Positions 12,301 to 25,782 of a DNA stretch of 64,000 nucleotides are shown here, piece after piece. The notes below the pieces were generated by a model, which made no database searches, was not told the DNA's origin, and worked only from the letters and a program-made list of their open reading frames with translations. The DNA is from Hofstenia miamia (taxonomy: Eukaryota; Xenacoelomorpha; Acoela): assembly GCA_004352715.1 (NCBI GenBank), contig SCFE01000033.1:2175844-2239843 (forward strand), given 5' to 3'. The stretch's first letter is position 1, and the number at the start of each line of letters is the position of its first letter. The translations under genes and the position numbers were made by a program.

Positions 12301-15300
12301 ATTTCATAAGATGGCTGAAAACCCAGTATATCAAATAATTAGAATAGATATACATACATATCGAATTTAAAAACTATTTAAAAACCAATATACATAATTG
12401 GATTAATAGGAAGACACGAAGACTTCATAACAAAGGGACTACACTTATAATTATTTGACGCTAAATTTCATTATAAAGAATCAAATATCTGTTATTATAA
12501 ACTTTGTTGAAGATAAAATAGGTTTAGGGATCTGTATTGCACTAGGGCAGGAATGTACATATTTTACGAAGTCGCACTTAGTTTGAGTCTAAGGATTCAT
12601 AAATCATTAAAAAGTTGTAGATTGAACACTGGTAATTCAAAACTCCCTCTTCACAAATCTAATGCAGATGTTTTTGAATCGAGTATTTTTCGTAAGATTG
12701 CTTGAAATTTCGAAGTGGGAAAAATCGAAGAGAAAATTGGAAGTGGGACAACTAAAAGTAAAAGTAAGAAATTGGAAATCGGAAATTGAATCTTCGAAGA
12801 GAATTAGCTTAGAAATCAATTTTAGTTTTATTATTTCGAAAACAGTTGTTGACTCACTATGAGGTTACGGACACTGTATTAAAAATCATTCAATAAAAAT
12901 AAATTTGAAATGGAATAAAACATTGAAAAGAAAGGATAAAAAAGTATTTTTTACTTTTAACTATACATGCAAGTTCGGCTAAGGAATTCATTACATAACA
13001 GAATTTCATTTTGATACATGTGTATACAAGACAAAAATGCAAGAAAAGTCTCCCCTAACAATGTTCAATTATTACAAAAACATTCTAAAAACCTAAATTT
13101 ACCATTATTTAGTTTAAAATGCAGTATGCTAACTTTGAAATAGTTTCTAACATACATTTATTCTGACATTCTGAAATTTAGAATCAATGTGAATTAAATG
13201 TAAATTAATATCACATCAAATGTAAGATTGACTTCTCGAAGCTGATTAAACCAAGATATTAGCTATTAATCCTAAAAAGTAATTATTACTTTCACGAAAA
13301 AGACATTCTATTCAACGTCTCAAAACAAAACCGATGAAGTATTGTTTTTTTCACTAAAAAATACATTGGGTATGAACCTATCAATATTACTAGCACTTTT
13401 CTGAGAAATCGAAATGGTCAAAGTTAAGAAAAGCCTTGTTTTTGATGATTTTCTTAATGAATACTATTACTATTAAAGTAGTTGAAGCTTTATTATTTAA
13501 GGAGACCAATATATTGATAAAAAACCAAGTTAATATTTACAAAGGGATCAAATTTAAGATTCAAAATTAAGAAGAAAAGTTTGGAGTTGAAACTATATTT
13601 ATGTTGCGTGTGTGTTCTTTGCTCACCTGAAGTGTGTATGTGATTTCATAATCTTAGATTAGCAAATAATATTACAATAGTAATAATAATACATATTTAA
13701 AATCAGTTGTAAAAATACATTCATTGATATTAATTAGTTAAGACTATTAAGCATAGTCAGAGAACACGATAAAATTTAAGCTAGTCCACGGGCAGATTGT
13801 AAAATCTGTAGGATATCCTGCGCCCTGATTTTATGAGGACAGGAAAAGGCGTGATTGAAAGACATGGGGTGATTCTCTCAAGTTGTCAAAGCTTGCTTTT
13901 GGAAGCAATTCTATTTAGACTCATTGTCTTAATTGGTTTAAAGGGAAATCAATGCCTATTTCTATGAAGAAATTAATTATAGAAAGCAGACCTTACTTTC
14001 TATTAAGCATAATGCCTGATGGAAGAGAATTTTTAATGAAAAAATGAAATAGGTTATAAGAAGGAATTTAACTAAAATAAATAATATTTTTATTGGGAGG
14101 AAGTGCAGATAGCTTTTATCCGAAATTATAGTGCAATAAAATACTTAGCCGTAAAAGTCTATAAATAATATCTGGCATAATTAAACTATTAATAAGTGAA
14201 CTAAAACGGCTCCACCTGCACAAGAATTTGATAGTCATTCAAATTCAAATTTCAATGAAGGTCTGGTAGCAAAGTTTTTTGAGACAACACAAAAATGAGC
14301 CAAATATCAAAATATGATTATATTGATGATAAAAAATTCGCAATTTATGTTATAAATGACTAGCAACACACATAATATTATACATTCATCCTGGCCATAA
14401 TTGATAGAATAGATTTATAAATTTACATTTACCCAAACAGAATAACAAATTTTATTGTAAATATTAACTCTAAATTCACTCAAACAAATCTAAAATACGA
14501 ATATAGCATTTTTATTTGGATAACTGAATTCATAAATCTGAGCAAATTTCTTTTTTTTCTTCTACTTAATGGATCTTGTTCCATCCATTTTGGCACTGAC
14601 TGTTATATATATATGTGTATATATGCATTTTCATGAAAAAACCAAAGCAATTCTATTAAAGGCAAGAAAATATTAGCTAATATTTTAAAAGAATAAACAA
14701 ACATTATTAAGCAAAAATAATATATTTAATGCAAAAAAATTGATTTTTTGAGTAATTGATTGTGTAAAAAATATTTTTGACAAATAACCAAGCGATTATT
14801 GATCATTGTTAAACTTATTATTCGACAACATATTTAATTGAGTTATGAAAAAATGAAGCAAAATCTACTTTATGAATGTAATTTTTGTAATACATGCTGT
14901 TAATTTATTACTTAGGCCAACTGTACTTAACTTTAATTTATTTGAAATATATTGTTTGCCTCAGAAGTTTGTTTCTTGCTTTCAGTAAAGTATAGAAATT
15001 TTTTCGTAGTGTAGTACCTTTTTAAACTATGAAAAAAATCACTACTGTCAAAGTTGTCAGCAAAACTTTTGCGGTGTATTATAGATGAATTTCATACGAT
15101 TGAAAAGAATAAAGCTCGTTTAGTTTAATTGTTCCATTAAACATGCATTCAAAACGTAATCAATTAATCGATTATGTCATTTCATATCATAATTACACAC
15201 AGCGGTCCTCATATATATTAACATCTGATGAATTGTTTATATGGCATTGTATTATTTTGATTTTATATTTACCAGTTTTCATTTTTACTAAGGATGAGTG

Positions 15301-15308
15301 AAAAGATG

Positions 15309-15494
15309 GATATATATATANNNNNNNNNNNNNNNNNNNNNNNNNNNNNNNNNNNNNNNNNNNNNNNNNNNNNNNNNNNNNNNNNNNNNNNNNNNNNNNN
15401 NNNNNNNNNNNNNNNNNNNNNNNNNNNNNNNNNNNNNNNNNNNNNNNNNNNNNNNNNNNNNNNNNNNNNGAATATATATATATATATATATATA
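15309..15494. repeat. (TA)n tract containing assembly gap
   Basis: TA repeats on both sides of an N run at 15321-15469. The LINE 3' fragment starts right after it. Confidence 0.9.
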
Positions 15495-15496
15495 AA

Positions 15497-15800
15497 TATT
15501 GGAACAATTTACCACTACAGATAAAAAAGAACATAATATAAGAACATTTAAGAAACTATTGAAGGAAAATTTGGTAACAAACCAATGTAAATACGGGCAT
15601 TCAAAAATTCCATGGCAAAAAATTTAAGTTTAACTCTTTTTTATTTGATCTTTTTAATTTATAAAAGTTTGTGTTTTTTTAGATTTATTTTAAGTATCTT
15701 TATTTTGTAGATTTGTACATCATATATATATATATATATATAAATATGGATTTGTTGTACTGCTATAAACGTGAAATAAAGTTATGAAATATACATATAT
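15497..15800 (+). pseudogene. LINE C-terminus and 3' UTR remnant
   Basis: The stretch from about 15500 reads WNNLPLQIKKN, the signature found at the C-terminus of many CR1/L2/Jockey-type LINE proteins (consensus LWNNLPxxIR). After a one-base frame change it continues IRTFKKLLKENL (consensus SxxxFKKxLKxxL), with a stop near 15627. The following T-rich 3' UTR ends in a TGAAATAAAG-type sequence and TA runs near 15800. The 5' part is lost in the gap. It is inactive. The assignment rests on a short motif, so it is moderate. Confidence 0.55.
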
Positions 15801-17682
15801 ATATATATAAAATCAGTATATATGCTGCAGTAAAATTGTGTAATCCCTAAAATTTCAGTGTGTTCGTATGTGACGATTATTATGTACTGTATACTAATAA
15901 AATTTAATGATTTGTAAGAATTCAAAGCGCCTAAGGTGAATTAGCTTAAAACATGTTTGATTAATTGGGAAAGCAATTTTACATTCCATTATATGTTCTA
16001 GTTTAAGATAGTTGCTCATTACTAAATGATATTTTTAGAAAGCCTTAAATTCGCATCTTTCCTAAGCGTATTTGACAGAATTAACTCTGCATTTTCATTA
16101 CGATAAACCATATCGCATTTTGATTAGTAACGGATCGAATCAGATAGACAATACCTCATTCATTTTAATAAGTTGGATAGAAAAGTACATTCATGCAGTA
16201 TCCGGTATTTGAATAAGTACACTACATTTAATGTACACAGCTTGCATTCTTTCTATGAGGTTAACCATGAGAAACTTATTTTGATCTTCACTGTAACACG
16301 TGGCAAAATCTGTAATTTTGAAATGATAATGGAGTAATGCAATGATGTATTTAATTGATGATTTATAGCTTTCCTCTACAGTCATAAATTTAAATAGCAT
16401 ATTAATAGAATATAAAGAATATATTTTACTATGTAATTTTCACTCTATCAAAGTTTTGAAAGTACTTTGTATTTCTGCTTTCAAAATGTCGAGATCCTAG
16501 CTAGTGTCATACTGAAAGGCAGCAATCATGATGAAATAATCAATCCATGATTTTTGACACAAAAATTCTATATTTGAGGAAATGTAATAAAATGAACTAA
16601 CATTCTAATAGATTAATTATTTTGAGAAAGAATCAAAAATAAAATCATTCAAATCGATAAAAATGTTATCAAATATGACATTTGGTTTTTATTGTTCTGA
16701 AAATTTTGAACCAACATTTTTAGTAAAGTTTTATTTATTTTTCTAGTGATTTTAAAGAAGACAAACCACCATAAAAAATCTGTTTTGTATTTACCGTAGG
16801 TATGTCTTATTACGAAATTTCTCGTGAGGCATAAAGAATTTATTCACGAATTTTTCTCATGATTCCCTATTTAGATTAAGTGCTTGGTTTATAGCTATTA
16901 ATAAAATATCTCTCAACGACATTTATGCTATGGTAAACCGATTGTTAATTGGTGACAAAACTGCACTGTATAAAATATATTTTACTTTGTATTGTAATGG
17001 ACTGCAAAATGTAGAAAGCGTGGCACCTATATGCTCCACCACTCGGTCGTGTTACTTTGGAAATCTAGTCAATAGAATTAATTCAACGTTTATTTTAGAC
17101 TCACCATGCCAACTTTCCTTCTATGGGCACAAAATCTAAGGTCATCTTTGCTACTGTCAAAATGTCAAAAGAACTAATTGGAAGATATATGAATGCATTA
17201 AAATTGCAATTTTCTTAGAAAGTGTCATATATTTATTTATGTTTATCAAGCGAATATTGATTTCTTATTATGTTCAGTTATGTTACTAAATGAGCAATCT
17301 TGAACATTTTCTACAATGCCCTGAGAATGCATCTGGAAGTGGCTTAAAAATAATTTTCAACAATATTAGCATAAAATTTGGTTGTAATACATTTCTCTAA
17401 AATATAGCGTTGTTAATTGCCAACTATCGAGTTACTTTCAATGTTTTGTTTGAAATTTTAAGCAAGTTTTTTCATGTGTTAGAATACATTGAATTTTGTT
17501 ACTTGCGCTCTTTGCCATTTATACAAGGATGATTATCTGTTTCCTAACTCTCAAAGGCTAAGTAAAGCAGTTGTGTACTTCCAATAAAATAGGGTTTAGG
17601 AATCATGAGACTTTAATCCCCAATTTCTGCTCTAGTGGAATATCCATGAATTATAAATAAAACACTATCTATATGTGTCTAA

Positions 17683-17762
17683 TCTTTATATATATATACA
17701 TGCTTATATATATGTATATATGCTGTATATACATATGATATATATATGTTTATATATATATA
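17683..17762. repeat. Interrupted TA-rich tract
   Basis: TA runs broken by TG and CATATG words over 80 bases. Confidence 0.8.
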
Positions 17763-18291
17763 CTGTAAATTGAAGGCGCATACTGTTTTAAAACTGCATC
17801 CAAATATATTGTAGCTTTTTTGAAAATTGTCAAAAAGCTTATTTGAAGCAGTAAGAGGGCTTTGGACTTTTAGATATTATAGTCCTGTTTTTACTAATGT
17901 TTTTAGATCAAAGTTTTTGAAAAAAATGTTGGTAACTCATTCATTATCTAACAGACAGATTTTTACTATGCAGATAATTGACTTGCAAATTTGTGGAAAC
18001 ACTATTGTACATACTGATTTGCTCACTCTGTATTATATTTTAAATTATTGATAACTGATAGCTCTATGAATTATTTTACTTAAAAGTTTAAATTTGTACT
18101 AGCAGAACCCATGTAAATTACACGAAATCATCTTTTCAATGCATGCTATCCTGTTCCTAGTTACAGAGATATAAGAGTTATTTGAAATGTCAAAATTTTT
18201 ACACACCAAAGCATTAAGGCAGGATTGCTTAAACAATTACCTGGAATAATGACGCATTATCTTTACCTTTCAAATAATATTATACATACGC

Positions 18292-18324
18292 TTGAACGTT
18301 CGAATTACTTTTGAACGTTCGAAT
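18292..18324. repeat. Two direct copies of a palindromic 14-mer
   Basis: TTGAACGTTCGAAT occurs at 18292-18305 and again at 18311-18324, with a 19-base period. Each copy contains the palindromes GAACGTTC and TTCGAA. It may be a chance repeat or a protein-binding pair; nothing nearby assigns a role. Confidence 0.6.
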
Positions 18325-20606
18325 GGCTGAAAACATAGAAAAGTGTTATTATTAATAAAAAAACACAGAAACCCCGAAAATTCACTAACATCTCATTATA
18401 TACGATTTTCTGAAATTTCTGAATTAATATTTTAATCCTAAGGTTGATTCCTGAATAATAATTCTTAAATTCCGAGCATTTTGAGCCTTGCGATTCTTAT
18501 AAATAGAAAGATGCAACACAAAACAATAAACATATTACTTAAGAATTTGAACATTTTTTCAACAAAATATACGAAATTGATTACCGAATAAATTTTGAAA
18601 ATAATGGAGTTAAAATAAATACTTAAAGCAACAGAGAAATGTTTTACAACTTATTAGTTAGCATCTAGATATAGTTAATTTATATCTAACAGTTGCAAAT
18701 AATATTAATTAATTTCGATCACTTTATATTTCTTGGATAAAGTATAATGAAAACACTACGCTTTTATTGGGCCTAATGTAGTAAACTACTTCAAGAAAAA
18801 TAAAATATTTATTACAACGTGCCTGTCAATACTTACATTGATATACTCAGACAATGAAGTTTTGCCACTATTGTTTATAAGCGGGTTATGAGTACGCTTG
18901 AAAAGCATCTGGAATTCTGAATACGTAGTCTGTTGTTTGAAAATGTTTTTACGAATTATAAATATTTGCAAGAGCTTAACTAGGTAAATAATCATTATTT
19001 ACTAGGTTTAGTTCAAAATACAGTTTAGTACTAACAATTAAAATTTAAAAAATTGAATTCATTTGATAGGTACATGGTGTTGAGGTGTCGGTAGGATATT
19101 CATAAATGCATATTTCAATCTTGATATATAAAAACGGGTTTTGCTATAGCACATAAACTGAAAACATTGATAAATACTCTTATTTTGATTTTTAAGAATA
19201 GCTTAACTGTGGAAGTACTTCTACTCATATAAGTAATTCTAAAAATTCTTTACTTTAAGTTCTAATAACTGCACTGCAAGACATAAATTAAAGTTTTAAT
19301 ATTCTAAAATTGCACTCTTTTTCGAAATTTATATTGAACTCATTCGAACCTCAATTCTTGACCTAGCATTTATGACAACATGAGTTCCAATTCGCATTAA
19401 AAAATTGAATTAGATCCGAAAAAAGTGCTTATTCATCTCTTTAATCTAGAAGAATAACGTAGAAAATTTCTATTCAAGTAAGAGTTCACCCTTAGTCAAT
19501 TGTTGATGTAGAAAGTTAATTGGATAACATTGTGTTCTTGAGTATACTTCTGACAAATAATTCCTAAATTTTTATCTCAAATTGAGTCTTTGTCTTGTAT
19601 AATGAAACAATCGTTTAACAGTGGCCTTAAAATAATATACGAATACATTAAAAAATTGTTTTAATTAAGATCAATGTTCCAAATATGTTTAATTCAGATA
19701 GACCTTTTTTATTCTGACGATGTTAAAGAAGGATCTTGCTATATAATCATATTAGTTTGACCAAAATTCAATATTAGAGTTTTTTGAAGATTTGCTGCAA
19801 TGGATTTGATCACATGTAAGCTAAACCTTGCAAAGTAACAACCTGGATTTTTTAAAGACTACATTATAATTATTCTTCAGAACCAATGAATCTTGATAAA
19901 GATTTCAATTTTCAAATGAGCATTTTGGAAATTTCGCTCAGAGTAAAACTTCCTCAAGTGTAAAATCAATCAAAAAATATTTTATTCATAATTTATTTAC
20001 AATTATAAACCTTTCTTCAAGATATCATCAAGGAGCAAAGCTCTTTTTGATGTTAATTTACCAATGCTATATGGGGGGGGGGTACATTAATTAAGGTACT
20101 TGCCCTAAGTAAGACATTTCATATAAACAATCAATACCAATAACATTGCTCGAAGCTAAATCTTCACGCGTATAAAATTGCTATTTCATTTAATACTCCT
20201 ATACTTTTGTTTACACGTAATATTGTTTAGAAAGCAACAAAAAAACAAAAGATAATATATTAAAACGATTGTGATGGAAGAGACGGTAAGTATGGAAAAC
20301 TAAATTAAGAATTGTGAACTAATATTAGTTTATTCTAGTTTTCTTTGAAGACATTGCAGGTATGGCTAGAAAAATATATTTCATTAAAATTTTGTTTTTC
20401 ATTTACAATATTGATAGTACTTCAACGAAAATCGAAGTTGCGGAAATTTGGATGTAAAAAATTCGAAACGAAATCTTAAATATATTATTTGAGTGAGCAA
20501 TTGATCCATAATTTCGAACATGAATAGAATATAATTATTATTCTAATTTTTTAATCTGGGACCCCTATGCATGTTCTATTAAGGAAACAATAGTAATAAT
20601 TATAGT

Positions 20607-20609
<3 letters not shown>

Positions 20610-20652
<43 letters not shown>

Positions 20653-20680
20653 GTATGTATATATATATATATATATATAT
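20610..20680. repeat. (TA)n microsatellite with GTATGTAT interruptions
   Basis: Assembled TA tract with a few TGTA interruptions. Confidence 0.9.
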
Positions 20681-22438
20681 TTGTCTTGAAAATATACTTC
20701 AAATTTAGATGTAGCTAGTCTTGAGAAAAACCCTCAAGATAGGATTAATGGTATGTGTTAGGCATTTTGATGTTTCCGGATCTCTGTGTACATAGGATTA
20801 AGTAATTCACTACTAATTTGCTAAATTTGATACCTTGTTGTTGTTAGTCTATATGTGAGTAACAATTATTTAAAAATCGCAGGGGTTTTTGAGAAAATAG
20901 TAAAAACATCGAAAATTCGCAGACATTTTCAATAACTTTTAAAATGAATTTCAAATTTTGTTTGTCGCTGAGTAAGTATTTATAAAATCAATTCATTTTT
21001 TGTTTCCATCAGATTTAATATTCAAGACAGGTTTGTTAATGTAGCTATCAAACGGAAATTCCGATCTTATACATACAATTATTGCTGATTCAAGGAGGTA
21101 AAATGAATATTAATACAGTGATAATAAACAAAATGCATTATTTATGTCCCATTGTTTATGTATGACATCTGAAATCAAAGGCTTAAAATTAAAACGAGAG
21201 TTGCATAAAATTTCCGACACGATTTCTTTTATTTAAAATCAATATATATTGTATATGCTGCTGAATAATGTCTCGTCGCATCCTATAGAGATTGATTAAA
21301 AATATAATGTGCAATCGAAAATTTCATTTTTTCCAATTCTGCTATAACCAAGGATGTTATTAATTTAAATGTGAGAAAAGAATTTTATATGCGTTTTACT
21401 TATAAATTCATTATTACGAGAGTCAAACCAATTTATTTCATACAATAACAAAATATTATAACTAATACAAACTATAATTTATATATATATATAAATGTAT
21501 ATATTTTCATTTTCAGTTATCATTTTGATAAATTTCCAGCTAAACAATTTTTATCGTGTTTGCAATCTCTCAAATTGTTAGTTATTAGTTATTGCTTCCG
21601 AAACAGAATTGTGTATAACTGTGCTTCATTGGTACATAAACGTGTAAATCACTGGCAAATCTAAACACCTGCGTGCCTATTTGTTTGTTTTGTGTTAGAA
21701 CTTAAGACAATCTGACATGACAAAAACATTGTATTTCTTTTTAACTATGTGTTTACTGGTCGCTGGTCGCTAACCTGTTTATTAAGATTTTCACCTTACC
21801 TGAAGTGTTTAGTATGCATTTGTGGAATTAAGCGATTAAGGTGTAAGTTTTGTCTAGTATTAGGGCATCTTTGAAATATTATTACATCGATTGACGTTTG
21901 TAAGAATTGCAAATGATAAATAAACCTTTTAATTATCGTATCAAAGGTTGTAAAATTCAGTAAAGTAGCGGTTTTCTATGCAAGTTGATGAAAGTGCTAT
22001 TGGTTGACATTCGCTTTCAAAGCACTGTTGTGCAATCAAAATATATCGCTGCGTTGTCTGATAAAATTAGTATAGCAAATATCGATTACACCTCGTTTAT
22101 ATCTGTCTCGCCAATGCTTTAATAGTTTCGCATCCAAATATCTGACAAAGTGTTCTAATTTGATTTAATCAGCTATATTATTTAGATTTAAAGTTTTACT
22201 TTAAAATTTAATGAAACGAACTTTGTAAGTTATAGTTCTCTTTTATCAATTAGGAGTTCCAGAATAAGGCAACATGACAAAGGTTCGGAATTATTAAATG
22301 TAATCTTTATAAATTGTACTTCCTAAAAATTATATATTTTCATTAAAATGAAAAGAAAACAAAAATGTATCGCAGTTACACTACTCAAATGCGTCGCATA
22401 CATTGCAAAAAATTCTGATTTTCAACTACTATAAATAG

Positions 22439-22439
<1 letters not shown>

Positions 22440-22469
<30 letters not shown>

Positions 22470-22667
22470 NNNNNNNNNNNNNNNNNNNNNNNNNNNNNNN
22501 NNNNNNNNNNNNNNNNNNNNNNNNNNNNNNNNNNNNNNNNNNNNNNNNNNNNNNNNNNNNNNNNNNNNNNNNNNNNNNNNNNNNNNNNNNNNNNNNNNNN
22601 NNNNNNNNNNNNNNNNNNNNNNNNNNNNNNNNNNNNNNNNNNNNNNNNNNNNNNNNNNNNNNNNNNN

Positions 22668-22700
<33 letters not shown>
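22440..22700. repeat. (TA)n tract containing assembly gap
   Basis: TA repeats on both sides of an N run at 22470-22667. A possible Penelope 3' end (minus strand) stops about 30 bases to the right. Confidence 0.9.
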
Positions 22701-22704
<4 letters not shown>

Positions 22705-22727
22705 GTGTTAAATTACTGATCTTCATA

Positions 22728-22905
22728 AATACAATCGGTTTCGATTTAAGATCTTTATCAAACAAAAAAATATATATACTGCTATGGATGTAAATTTTAA
22801 AACATCTGCAGGGCGCTACATGCAGAAAAATATATACGGCAATACATATTTTGGCAGAGGGCGCTGTATAGGTGGGCCAAAATATTTTTTTTGAAAAAAA
22901 CTGAA
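22728..22905 (-). mobile_element. Possible Penelope-like element 3' end
   Basis: On the minus strand, 22762 to 22732 reads TTGATAAAGATCTTAAATCG followed by AAACC. This matches the general layout of the hammerhead core found in Penelope-like elements (CUGAUGA, short stem-loop, GAAAC): the GAAAC is intact, the first box differs at two positions, and the stem (GAT/ATC) is only 3 bp. About 30 bases further on the minus strand a (TA)n tract begins, as at the clearer Penelope copy near 29200. No coding part was found, so this is a tentative call. Confidence 0.35.
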
Positions 22906-23046
22906 GCTCATGCATAATAAATTAGACCCCTATTCCAAATGCGCAATATAAATTTTTTAGATAAAATGAATTATTCTGGCTTTCCATCAAAAATACCACC
23001 CTGCGATACTATTGAAAATCGAATACAAATCCCATAGTAGAGACCC

Positions 23047-23049
<3 letters not shown>

Positions 23050-23116
<67 letters not shown>
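23050..23116. repeat. (TA)n microsatellite
   Basis: Uninterrupted assembled TA run of about 67 bases. Confidence 0.95.
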
Positions 23117-23117
<1 letters not shown>

Positions 23118-25589
23118 CTTAATTGTCATGAATTGAATTTGTATTTATGTAATATGTAAATCATTATTGAGTGTGCTTTCCATAATAGTCTTAGTGACAT
23201 CTTTCACTACATAAATGTTGCTTATTAAATACTATACATCTTAGTTGTAGTAAACTAAATTTTTGCAACGAAAATAACTTTATACTTAATTTTGAAGATT
23301 GAATTAGATGTGATAAAATATTTTATAAATGGTTTGCTCAAATTGAATTATTCAAATATATGTACAAAAACTCCGCATCAGACCATCTGTCTTAAATTTA
23401 ATGAACTAGTCCATTTATGGATAAGAGAATGTGTATCATTTTTTAAAGAAAGGTGTTACTAATTACCGTTTATAAATTGATCGCAGTCTCTCATAGTCTC
23501 AATGTTAGCAATTTTCTCAAACTTTACTTACCAAATTCTCTAATTTAATTATTATCTTCAGTTATGTGAAAAATCTAAAAGGATGTTTTAGTCAAGTCAG
23601 CTAAGGATGTGTAAGTTTGAGCAAAAGGTATTGCGAAAAACATATTTTTCTGCACATCATACTTGATGTGGAACATGAATTGGAATAAAGTTTTTTAGCA
23701 AGACTAAAAATAACTTAGCCCTTTATCGCCAAAGAGAGAATTCGGTTTGTCCAAGTATTGAGAAATAAAGCTCAAATTTTGCTATTCTATAACTTTTCTG
23801 TATTTTGTTTTACATGAAAGAGCCTACTTTGCCCATCTCACGAAACAGAGCATTTTTTATTTTTAAATAATTGACATTTATATTCGAAAGACTATAGGGT
23901 GGTAAAATAGACTTTGAGTTTCACACAATTTTTATGCACATAAAATTTGAAAAAGAAGTTTTTTATTGTATGTATTTGTAGGTCCCTATATTTTGTTCAA
24001 AACGTAACTTGAACTATTTTTGTTGCAATTAAAATTCTTTGATATGCTAAGAATTTATCAAATATTTGAAAATGTCTATTCAAATTTAGAATGTCATAAA
24101 CTTACATTATAAATTACTGTGTAAAAAACAGGTGTATTTTGATCGGTACGGATCTAAAAATGAAAAAATATTTAAGCATAAAAAGAGCATTTAAACGTTT
24201 TCGTTTTTTTAAAAATCGCAGAAATTTCAATTACAAATTACTGTTAGCGCATGCAAAATTCGTTTTTAATTCAATAGTTTTCCTTTGACTATTTCAAAAT
24301 GGAACATAAGGTAGCCGTTACAGTCGGTAACAGTTCAAAAACAATTCTGCCCTCCTTGCATATTACATTGATTTTTTAGACATAGAATGCCCTGCATGCA
24401 CAAGTTTAGCTTTGAAGTTAAGTAAATTTTAAAGATTAGACAGGATATAATCTCATGCATCCCAGGGGAATTAATAATGATTGTGAAAGTTTCGAACTCA
24501 AATAAATACCGTCTTTGTCTATTCAGGCATCGAAAAATATGTAAATTAGTAATATAGGCTAAAACATCGTCATAACTTGTTCTACCTTTGGTCTTTTTTC
24601 AATAATATTATATCTGAGTTGGCTTATGTCAGACTTGACTCTTGTCTGGTCATAATTTGCTTTGATATTTTAAAACTTTCCGTCTTTTGCAATATGTTGC
24701 ATTGAAAATTTTAACATTACCTGCGTACGTTCACAAACAGGTAAATTTTATAAAAGTCTAATTGGCTTTATTACGAGAAAGTTTCTATCAAATTCAAGAA
24801 TTACTAGAGAAGGTGTGAATTGCAAGTGCATTTTAAAAAACCCCAAGAAGTTTTCAATTAGAAATCTAAACTACCAGGATAACCACATCAATTATATTCA
24901 ATTGATCAACATCAACAATATCGCCTAACATTTTATTCTGTCATAAATTATGTACACATCTATGCCTGAAGAAGGTCGGACCTAACGTTGGGATGGGGTA
25001 GGTAGTGTAGGAATAGGACGAGGTTTTACTAAGCAATCGCATGAATAAAGCGAAGGAGATATACGTTTGCGTTGGAAAGCAATACATAACGAAATAATTA
25101 TAGTTTTCAATACAAGATTTTTGCTTTTTAAACATATCAGTTTAACTCATAAGCAATTTTTGCACACTTATGTTTAATATTTTGATTTGGTAAACTTGTT
25201 TTAAAAACTCACCAGAAAACATCAAACGTAGCATTATACATCCTTTATATTTGCTAACGTATAATAAAAATATGTGCCTAAAGCATACCACTAATGTGAA
25301 TTAATGTAGAACAGCAAATAATTAAGTGTCATTTTACACCTAAATATATAAAAATGTGGATTTGGTAAGTGTGCTTGAATCTTAGAAGATAGATCGCATT
25401 GAACTTTCAACACTTAATATAATAGAATATCAAATTTTCAGATTAGTAACAGCACTGCTTGCAACTTTCCAAGAGGGTATGAAAAATTTAAAACGGTAAG
25501 ATCAGGATCGAGAAAAATGGTGAGGCTGAATTTATTGATGCGATCATCTACAGTAGTAAGTCTGTATAAACGTAAAACGCTACTTCACT

Positions 25590-25591
<2 letters not shown>
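23117..25591. other. Unassigned AT-rich DNA
   Basis: No supported gene or repeat apart from the short motif at 24965-24992. Confidence 0.5.
24965..24992 (+). mobile_element. Hammerhead-like/Penelope 3' motif
   Basis: CCTGAAGAAGGT CGG ACCT AACGTTGG shows a box resembling CTGATGA, a 4-bp stem (AGGT 24973-24976 with ACCT 24980-24983) and then AACGTTGG where Penelope 3' ends usually show GAAACGTTGG. The resemblance is short, and no coding remnant precedes it. Confidence 0.3.
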
Positions 25592-25624
<33 letters not shown>

Positions 25625-25782
25625 NNNNNNNNNNNNNNNNNNNNNNNNNNNNNNNNNNNNNNNNNNNNNNNNNNNNNNNNNNNNNNNNNNNNNNNNNNNN
25701 NNNNNNNNNNNNNNNNNNNNNNNNNNNNNNNNNNNNNNNNNNNNNNNNNNNNNNNNNNNNNNNNNNATATATATATATATAA
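25592..25782. repeat. (TA)n tract containing assembly gap
   Basis: TA repeats on both sides of an N run at 25625-25766. Confidence 0.9.

Larger units (their letters stand above)
8112..15308. other. Unassigned AT-rich DNA, possible intron
   Basis: No supported gene. It holds (TA)n tracts and three gaps listed separately. An open frame at 10720-10944 and another at 11375-11540 lack good splice sites and family motifs. Near 9455-9480 and 9694-9712 there are GAGTCGAGTT-like words, followed at 9713 by CAGGGCCC and (TA)n; this might be a transposon end but has no partner. Confidence 0.5.
15801..22439. other. Unassigned AT-rich DNA
   Basis: No supported gene. It contains TA-rich tracts at 17683-17762 and 20610-20680, an 8-G run near 20073, and paired palindromic words near 18292. 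A minus-strand stretch at 18837-18929 has a good donor and is listed as a weak exon candidate under findings. Confidence 0.5.

Noticed and set aside
11375-12355. Open frames of 230-308 codons on both strands
   Set aside because: Most of their length is N run and TA repeat; frames through gaps carry no information. The same holds for frames at 4213, 9684, 15193, 22439, 25548, 31959, 39410 and 45251.
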